Of a stretch of DNA of 21,547 nucleotides, positions 16,461 through 21,547 are shown one piece after another. The first letter of the stretch is position 1, and each line of letters begins with the position of its first letter. Position numbers and translations under genes: made by a program. The notes beneath the pieces are model-generated. The model did not search any database. It was not told where the DNA came from and worked only from the letters and a program-made list of their open reading frames with translations. Source of the DNA: Candidatus Arcticimaribacter sp. UBA7428 (GTDB lineage: Bacteria; Bacteroidota; Bacteroidia; Flavobacteriales; Flavobacteriaceae); contig DLQQ01000077.1 in assembly GCA_002477625.1 (NCBI GenBank), positions 39,984 through 61,530 on the forward strand, read 5' to 3'.

Positions 16461-16673
16461 ATGAAAAAAACAATACTCCTTACATTAGCTCTTTTTATCT
16501 TAGGTTCTGAAGATGTAGAGGCGCAATGTGCTATGTGTAGAGCAGTTCTTGAATCGGAAGAAGGACAGCAAACCGCCAAAGGAATAAACAACGGGATTGT
16601 ATACCTAATGGCCATTCCTTACGTCTTGGTTGGAGCAGTTGGAGTCGCTGTATTTCGAATGCTTAAAAAATAA
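16461..16673 (+). CDS. Small CxxC membrane protein of the oxidase cluster (uncharacterised)
   Basis: This 70-residue protein has no function I can name. It has a signal peptide (1-21, ending VEA), so the mature chain would begin QCAMC with Cys23 and Cys26 as a CxxC pair at its very N-terminus. A short polar stretch (27-43) leads to one membrane helix (about 46-65) and a basic end, RMLKK. The predicted topology puts the CxxC on the periplasmic side. I recall similar small proteins at this place in other Bacteroidota, which supports it being a real gene despite its size. Copper transfer or thiol exchange during oxidase assembly are reasonable guesses from the SCO and DUF420 neighbours. Confidence 0.8.
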   Translation: MKKTILLTLALFILGSEDVEAQCAMCRAVLESEEGQQTAKGINNGIVYLMAIPYVLVGAVGVAVFRMLKK

Positions 16674-16676
16674 TGT

Positions 16677-16697
16677 GTTACATTAATGTAACTTTTT
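16677..16697 (+). terminator. Weak AT-rich hairpin with T-run (terminator or operator)
   Basis: GTTACATTAATGTAAC (16677-16692) is a perfect 16-bp palindrome starting 3 nt after the stop of the small CxxC gene. TTTTT follows at 16693-16697 and more Ts after one AC. As a hairpin it is weak (six or seven mostly A-T pairs), but the T-run fits termination of the oxidase operon. It also sits 64 bp before the ABC operon and could be a regulator site. Confidence 0.45.
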
Positions 16698-16756
16698 ACT
16701 TTTTTAAACGTCTTATAAGCAAGATTCATTTCTAAAAGACATTTATTCCAAATTTC

Positions 16757-17458
16757 ATGATACAAATAAAAAACCTTCATAAGTCATATAAAATGGGAAG
16801 CTCTTCGCTTCACGTACTCAAAGGCATTGACTTTGCAGTTGAAAAAGGCGAATTAGTGGCGATAATGGGTTCTTCGGGATCTGGAAAATCCACCCTCCTA
16901 AACATACTGGGTATGTTAGATGTTCTTGATGAAGGTTCTTATACCCTCGACGATGTTCTGATTAAAGACTTGGATGAGACTAAAGCAGCTAAATACCGTA
17001 ATAAATTCTTAGGATTTGTTTTTCAATCGTTTAATTTGATTAATTACAAAACAGCCGCAGAAAACGTTTCCCTTCCTTTGTACTACCAAGGAGTAGGCCG
17101 CAAGGAACGACAAGAACAAGCTATTAAATACCTTACCATGGTAGGCTTGGCAGATTGGTCTACACACCTGCCTAGTGAGCTTTCTGGAGGTCAAAAACAA
17201 CGGGTTGCAATTGCACGCGCTATGGCGTCACGTCCCAAGGTACTCTTGGCAGATGAGCCTACTGGAGCTTTAGATACTAAAACTTCGTATGAAGTAATGG
17301 ACTTGATCCAAAAAATAAATCAAGAAGGAAACACCATCTTAGTGGTTACTCACGAAGAGGATATTGCAAAAATGTGTAAGCGCATTGTAAAACTCAAAGA
17401 TGGCGTCATAGTAGAAGATATTAAAGTAAACCAAGTTTTAGCAGCTGATTATGTTTAA
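16757..17458 (+). CDS. ABC transporter ATP-binding protein, MacB/LolD type
   Basis: This 233-residue ATPase would power the two FtsX-type permeases encoded next. The Walker A motif is GSSGSGKST (Lys44), the signature motif LSGGQKQR (142-149), the Walker B VLLADEP (Asp166, catalytic Glu167), and the switch histidine His199 in VTHEE. The sequence between Walker A and the Q-loop (FVFQSFNLINYKTAAENVSLPLYY) is of the LolD/MacB/FtsE class rather than an importer. It starts a new transcription unit after an 83-bp gap, and its last codons overlap the first permease by 8 nt (ATGTTTAA). The substrate is unknown; with MacA and TolC homologues downstream, export of a peptide, lipid or drug-like molecule is likely. 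Confidence 0.93.
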   Translation: MIQIKNLHKSYKMGSSSLHVLKGIDFAVEKGELVAIMGSSGSGKSTLLNILGMLDVLDEGSYTLDDVLIKDLDETKAAKYRNKFLGFVFQSFNLINYKTAAENVSLPLYYQGVGRKERQEQAIKYLTMVGLADWSTHLPSELSGGQKQRVAIARAMASRPKVLLADEPTGALDTKTSYEVMDLIQKINQEGNTILVVTHEEDIAKMCKRIVKLKDGVIVEDIKVNQVLAADYV

Positions 17459-18680
17459 TAGAGATCGTTGGCAAGAAATATTCGAAACTATTCGAAAGAA
17501 TAAACTAAGAACCTTTCTTTCAGGTTTTACTGTTGCTTTAGGGATTTTTATCTTTATAATCCTATTTGGCTTTGGCAATGGGCTTAAAAATACATTTCAA
17601 GAGTTTTTCTTGGATGATGCAACCAATACTATTTCTTTCTCTCCAGGTAAAACTTCTATTCCTTATGATGGGTTTAAATCTAACCGTAAGATCGAATTTA
17701 AGAACGATGATATCACAGATATTAAAGAACAGTTTCCTTTCTTCTTAGAGTATATTACCCCTAGAATTTCTAGAACAGCAGTTGTTAAATATAAAAACGA
17801 GTTTGATAACTATTCTACCCGAGGAGTTGGCCCAGCTCATCAGTTTGCTGAAAAAACAATTTTAATGAAGGGACGTTATATCAACGAAAGTGATATTGCG
17901 AACAAATCAAAATACGCCGTTATTGGACGCTTGGTTGCTCGAGATTTGTTCAAACAAGAAAATCCTTTAGGAAAATTTATTGATATTGGAAATAGTGTTT
18001 TTAAAGTGATTGGAGTCTTCCAAGATGATGGAGGTGACCGGGAAGAGCGCTATATCTACATTCCCTATACAACGAGACAATTACTTGAAAAAAGTAACGA
18101 TAAAGTAGATCAAATTATCCTTGCTTTTAAGCCCCAAATAGGCCATTCAGGATCTTTAGTTTTTGAACGTAAGTTGCGTGAATTTTTTAAGAAGAAAAAG
18201 TCAATTGCGCCAAAAGATCCTAACGGAATTCGCATTAGAAATAGAGCTGATCAGCTAAAACAAAACCAACAATTTGCAAACATACTTCAACTTATTGTAA
18301 CTTTTGTGGGCCTGGGTACCTTGATTGCAGGTATCATTGGAATTTCAAACATCATGGTCTTTGTTGTAAAAGAACGGACTAAAGAATTGGGAATTAGAAA
18401 AGCATTAGGCGCTACGCCAAAATCTGTAATCCAAATGATTCTTCAAGAGTCTATTTTCATTACTACACTTTCAGGAATCATAGGAATGCTAATTGGAGTT
18501 TTTGTTCTGAAGTCTATTGGCGTAATCCTTAAAGACTATTTCATAAAAAATCCATACATAGACACCTCTACTGCATTATTTGCTATGCTAATATTAATTA
18601 TTTTTGGCGGTATTGCAGGATATATTCCAGCTAAACGAGCTGCACGAATTAAACCCATAGTTGCACTAAGAGATGAATAG
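17451..18680 (+). CDS. ABC transporter permease, MacB/FtsX type (first)
   Basis: This 409-residue permease has the MacB topology: a cytoplasmic amphipathic start (FNRDRWQEIFETIRKNKLRT), a first membrane helix (about 20-42), a large periplasmic domain (about 45-275), and three C-terminal helices (about 280-305, 335-357, 373-395). The FtsX coupling segment KERTKELGIRKALGATPKSV lies after the second helix. It lacks an ATPase domain, unlike E. coli MacB, because the ATPase is a separate gene upstream. Its start overlaps the ATPase gene by 8 nt and its stop overlaps the second permease by 8 nt (ATGAATAG), so the three are likely translated together. It is a paralogue of the next gene. Confidence 0.92.
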   Translation: MFNRDRWQEIFETIRKNKLRTFLSGFTVALGIFIFIILFGFGNGLKNTFQEFFLDDATNTISFSPGKTSIPYDGFKSNRKIEFKNDDITDIKEQFPFFLEYITPRISRTAVVKYKNEFDNYSTRGVGPAHQFAEKTILMKGRYINESDIANKSKYAVIGRLVARDLFKQENPLGKFIDIGNSVFKVIGVFQDDGGDREERYIYIPYTTRQLLEKSNDKVDQIILAFKPQIGHSGSLVFERKLREFFKKKKSIAPKDPNGIRIRNRADQLKQNQQFANILQLIVTFVGLGTLIAGIIGISNIMVFVVKERTKELGIRKALGATPKSVIQMILQESIFITTLSGIIGMLIGVFVLKSIGVILKDYFIKNPYIDTSTALFAMLILIIFGGIAGYIPAKRAARIKPIVALRDE

Positions 18681-19950
18681 TTTTAAAATAATATTTGATC
18701 GTGATACCTGGCAAGAAATTTTTGGTTCTATCCAGAAAAATAAAGTTCGGACTATAATTACTGTGATTGGAGTATTGTGGGGTATTTTTATATACATAGC
18801 CCTTTCGGGTGCAGCCAAGGGTTTGGACAATGGTTTTGAGAGACAATTCGAAAGAGTTGCAATGAATTCCTTACTTGTATGGGCACAAAGCACAAGCATT
18901 CCTTACGAGGGATTTAAGACGGGAAGAAATCCTCAGCTCAAAATCCAAGACGTACAAACCCTAAAGAATAACATTCCAGCTATTGAGTTTATTGCTCCAA
19001 GGAATGCCAAAGGTGTATTTGATGGTGGAGGTGGTTCCCAAATGGTTCGTGGATCTAAGTCCGGAACCTACACGGTTTATGGCGATTTCCCTGAATACAC
19101 TAAAATTTTTTCTAAGAAAATTTACGATGGTGGACGATTTGTAAATCAGGCTGATATCGATGAAGAACGAAAAGTATGTGTAATCGGAGAACGAACTCAA
19201 AAGGAATTGTTTGATGAAGACGAACAAGCTATTGGGCAGTATATTCGTGTTGATGATATTTATTTTAAAGTCATCGGTGTTCACAAATATATTGAGGGTG
19301 GTGGCTTTGAAACTGATGGAGATGTCTTTATCCCTTTTTCAACATATAAAAAACTATATAATTCAGGAGATAATGTGGGTTGGTTTACAATTGCAGCCTT
19401 CGACGACGCTGATATAGTTTCTGTAGAAGAGCAAGTTAAGCAAACTCTTAAACGGATACATCGTGTGTCTCCAAAAGATGAACGTGCTTTTGGCTCATTC
19501 AATCTGGGAGAGCTTTTTGGTAGAATCATGGGCTTTTCTCAAGGGATGACTTTTTTATCTCTTATTGTAGGCATAGCAACTATTATTGCTGGAGTAATTG
19601 GAATTGGTAATATTTTATTGATATCCGTAAAAGAACGAACCAAAGAACTGGGTATTCGCCGCGCATTGGGAGCTACACCAGCTGAAGTTCGCATTCAAAT
19701 TATTTTAGAATCAGTATTTCTAACCTTTGTTGCAGGAGTTTTTGGGATTATCCTTGGAGCTTTTGTCTTATCTGGAATTGATGCAGCAACTGCAAACATG
19801 ACCGATTTTCCTTATACCAACCCTACAGTCCCGATATCTTTTGTTCTAGGAGCCTTGGCAATCATGGTTACCTTAGGAACTTTAATCGGACTGATCCCAG
19901 CACAACGTGCCGTTAGTATAAAACCTATTGACGCCCTAAGAGAAGAATAA
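18673..19950 (+). CDS. ABC transporter permease, MacB/FtsX type (second)
   Basis: This 425-residue paralogue of the preceding permease shares the start pattern (DRDTWQEIFGSIQKNKVRT), a first helix at about 27-47, a periplasmic domain with PYEGFKTGRNPQ matching PYDGFKSNRKIE in the first copy, and the FtsX segment KERTKELGIRRALGATPAEV, ending in a PAQRAVSIKPIDALREE tail. The two have diverged clearly in the periplasmic domain, where this one has extra glycine-rich loops (DGGGGSQMV). Two unlike permeases with one ATPase imply a heterodimeric membrane unit. The adaptor gene follows after 33 bp. Confidence 0.92.
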   Translation: MNSFKIIFDRDTWQEIFGSIQKNKVRTIITVIGVLWGIFIYIALSGAAKGLDNGFERQFERVAMNSLLVWAQSTSIPYEGFKTGRNPQLKIQDVQTLKNNIPAIEFIAPRNAKGVFDGGGGSQMVRGSKSGTYTVYGDFPEYTKIFSKKIYDGGRFVNQADIDEERKVCVIGERTQKELFDEDEQAIGQYIRVDDIYFKVIGVHKYIEGGGFETDGDVFIPFSTYKKLYNSGDNVGWFTIAAFDDADIVSVEEQVKQTLKRIHRVSPKDERAFGSFNLGELFGRIMGFSQGMTFLSLIVGIATIIAGVIGIGNILLISVKERTKELGIRRALGATPAEVRIQIILESVFLTFVAGVFGIILGAFVLSGIDAATANMTDFPYTNPTVPISFVLGALAIMVTLGTLIGLIPAQRAVSIKPIDALREE

Positions 19951-19983
19951 TAACACCTAGATATAAATAATAAACCATTTCCC

Positions 19984-21117
19984 ATGAAAAAAGTATTTAA
20001 ATATATGTTAATAGCAGCCATTTTGTTTGGAGTTCTTTATGCGGCTGTTTTCTTTATTAAATCGAATAGTAAGCCCGCGGTTCAGTACGATACGGAGACT
20101 GCACTAATAACATCTATTGAGATGAAATCAGTTGCTACCGGAAAAGTAATTCCTGAAGATGAAGTTGAGATTAAACCTCAAATTTCTGGAATCATCCAAA
20201 CGCTTTATGTTGAAGAAGGTGACAATGTAAAAACGGGTGACCTACTCGCTAAAGTTAAGGTTGTTCCTAACGAACAATCACTCAATAGTGCAAAAGGTCG
20301 TTTGGCAAACACCAAGATCCTGATGGAGAATGCTAAGATCGAATTCAACAGAAACAAAGGTCTTTTTGAAAAAGAAATCATTTCTCAACAAGATTTTCAA
20401 AATGCAGAATTGAACTACAGTAGAGCAAAACAAGATGTTGCAAACGCTGATAGCGATTTACAGATCATCAAACTAGGTTCTGCAGGAGGCTCAGCTACAG
20501 CAAACACCAATATTCGTGCTACTGTTTCTGGGACGGTTCTTGAAATGCCTATTAAAGAAGGAGATCAAGTAGTGGAGAGTAATACGTTTAACAACGGAAC
20601 TACAATTGCTATCATAGCAGACTTGAGTAAAATGATTTTTGAAGGGAAAGTTGATGAAGCTGAAGTTGGAAAGTTGAAAATCGGAATGCCCCTTTCAGTT
20701 AATTTAGGAGCTATTCAAGACAAAGAATTTGAAGCTAAATTGAAGTTCATCGCCCCTAAAGGAAACGAAGAACAAGGAGCTGTTCAGTTTAAAATTGAAG
20801 GAGATGTATACTTAGACGATGACTTTTTTGTCCGCGCGGGTTACAGTGCCAATGCTTCTTTGGTTTTGGAACGTAAAGACAGTATTCTTGCAATTTCAGA
20901 AGCCTTATTGCAGTTTGACAAAAAAACCGAAGAGCCTTATGTTGAAGTTCTAATTAAAGATCAAGAATTTGAACGTAAGGACATTAAAACGGGAATTTCT
21001 GATGGAATTAACGTAGAGGTTCTTTCGGGTATAACCCTTGAAGATAAGATCAAAGTTTGGAACAAAACGGAAGAAGAAAAAAAGGAAGATGAAGATGAAT
21101 CATCTGAAGATAACTAA
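19984..21117 (+). CDS. MacA-like periplasmic adaptor (membrane fusion protein)
   Basis: The 377-residue adaptor would link the inner-membrane ABC unit to the TolC-type channel. It has an N-terminal membrane anchor (about 5-27), a first half of a lipoyl/biotinyl-like domain (about 55-91, with SGIIQTLYVEEGDNVKTGDLL), an alpha-hairpin (about 96-165, including KIEFNRNKGLFEKEIISQQD), and the second lipoyl half from about 178 (RATVSGTVLEMPIKEGDQV). Beta-barrel and membrane-proximal parts follow (about 210-355). The last 17 or so residues are strongly acidic (EEEKKEDEDESSEDN), an unusual tail. No lipobox cysteine is seen. RND-type adaptors share the fold, but the neighbours make the ABC type much more likely. 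Confidence 0.9.
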   Translation: MKKVFKYMLIAAILFGVLYAAVFFIKSNSKPAVQYDTETALITSIEMKSVATGKVIPEDEVEIKPQISGIIQTLYVEEGDNVKTGDLLAKVKVVPNEQSLNSAKGRLANTKILMENAKIEFNRNKGLFEKEIISQQDFQNAELNYSRAKQDVANADSDLQIIKLGSAGGSATANTNIRATVSGTVLEMPIKEGDQVVESNTFNNGTTIAIIADLSKMIFEGKVDEAEVGKLKIGMPLSVNLGAIQDKEFEAKLKFIAPKGNEEQGAVQFKIEGDVYLDDDFFVRAGYSANASLVLERKDSILAISEALLQFDKKTEEPYVEVLIKDQEFERKDIKTGISDGINVEVLSGITLEDKIKVWNKTEEEKKEDEDESSEDN

Positions 21118-21136
21118 GCATAATTCCTACTTTATT

Positions 21137-21547
21137 ATGAGATATACGACATTAAAATACATAACAGTAGTAGCTGTTCTTTGCTCTTCACTCTATGCGA
21201 AGGGACAAACACTCACCCTACAAGACTGTGTGGAATTAGCCCTTGAAAAAAACATTACAATTAAACAATCTGAGTTGGATGTTGCTAATGCAGAGATTGA
21301 TAAGAAAAGTGCTTTTGGTAATTTTCTCCCAAACATCAATGCTCAAACAAGCCATTCTTGGAACATTGGATTAAACCAGAACATTACTACCGGTCTTTTA
21401 GAAGATGTAACGACTCAGTTTTCCTCTTTTGGAGTCAATATGGGTGTTGACATATACAACGGTTTACAGAATGTTAAACGTTTACACCGAGCGAACCTTG
21501 CTATTATTGCGCAGCAATATAATTTAGCGGATATAGCACAAAACACC
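21137..21547 (+). CDS. TolC-like outer membrane efflux protein (5' part, cut by window end)
   Basis: The first 137 codons are visible; the gene continues beyond the window. A signal peptide spans about 1-24 (YITVVAVLCSSLYAKGQ), and the mature part opens with LTLQDCVELALEKNITIKQSE, the usual start of a TolC/OEP repeat, followed by an alpha-helical stretch, FGNFLPNINAQTSHSWN, and a beta-strand-like region ending VNMGVDIYNGLQNVKRL. It starts 19 nt after the adaptor stop, so it is the last visible gene of the export operon and would supply the outer-membrane channel. The cysteine at residue 16 is not in a lipobox context. Confidence 0.9.
   Translation, partial: MRYTTLKYITVVAVLCSSLYAKGQTLTLQDCVELALEKNITIKQSELDVANAEIDKKSAFGNFLPNINAQTSHSWNIGLNQNITTGLLEDVTTQFSSFGVNMGVDIYNGLQNVKRLHRANLAIIAQQYNLADIAQNT

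Overview
The window looks like chromosomal DNA of a member of the Bacteroidota, most likely a marine or environmental Flavobacteriaceae. The reasons are an AT-rich genome, a full-length SprA (Sov) translocon of the type IX secretion system, Bacteroidota-type TonB and cytochrome oxidase assembly genes, candidate TAnnTTTG -7 promoter boxes, and no obvious Shine-Dalgarno sequences. All recognised genes lie on the + strand. There is no tRNA, rRNA, CRISPR array, transposase or phage gene.

Region 1 (1-9895) is a housekeeping and secretion block. It holds the 3' part of a MaeB-type malic enzyme with its phosphotransacetylase-like domain, then ruvA (overlapping by an ATGA), then the 7.4-kb sprA only 7 nt after ruvA with a TTG start. 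After these come gcvH, with its own likely promoter in the sprA tail, and a VanZ-like membrane protein that overlaps gcvH.

Region 2 (9919-11505) is a tandem duplication of a tonB energy-transducer gene together with its rho-independent terminator. The first copy is intact. The second has a +1 frameshift near its start and an in-frame TAG, so it is a pseudogene. The central segments of the two copies are far more alike than their flanks.

Region 3 (11572-16673) is a respiratory module for a haem-copper oxidase: CyoE (haem O synthase), two subunit III-family proteins, a small subunit IV-family protein, a cysteine-free membrane protein that resembles SCO in layout, a SCO1/SenC copper chaperone, a DUF420 membrane protein, and a 70-residue CxxC membrane protein. 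The catalytic subunits I and II are not here.

Region 4 (16757-end) is a MacAB-TolC-like export operon. It has a separate ATPase, two paralogous FtsX/MacB-type permeases (likely a heterodimer), a MacA-like adaptor, and the 5' part of a TolC-like outer-membrane factor that runs off the window. Three of the genes are joined by 8-nt start/stop overlaps.

I see no clearly new defence or mobile system. The best leads are the small uncharacterised oxidase-assembly candidates at 14493 and 16461, the heptad-repeat insert in SprA, and the decayed mosaic tonB duplicate.
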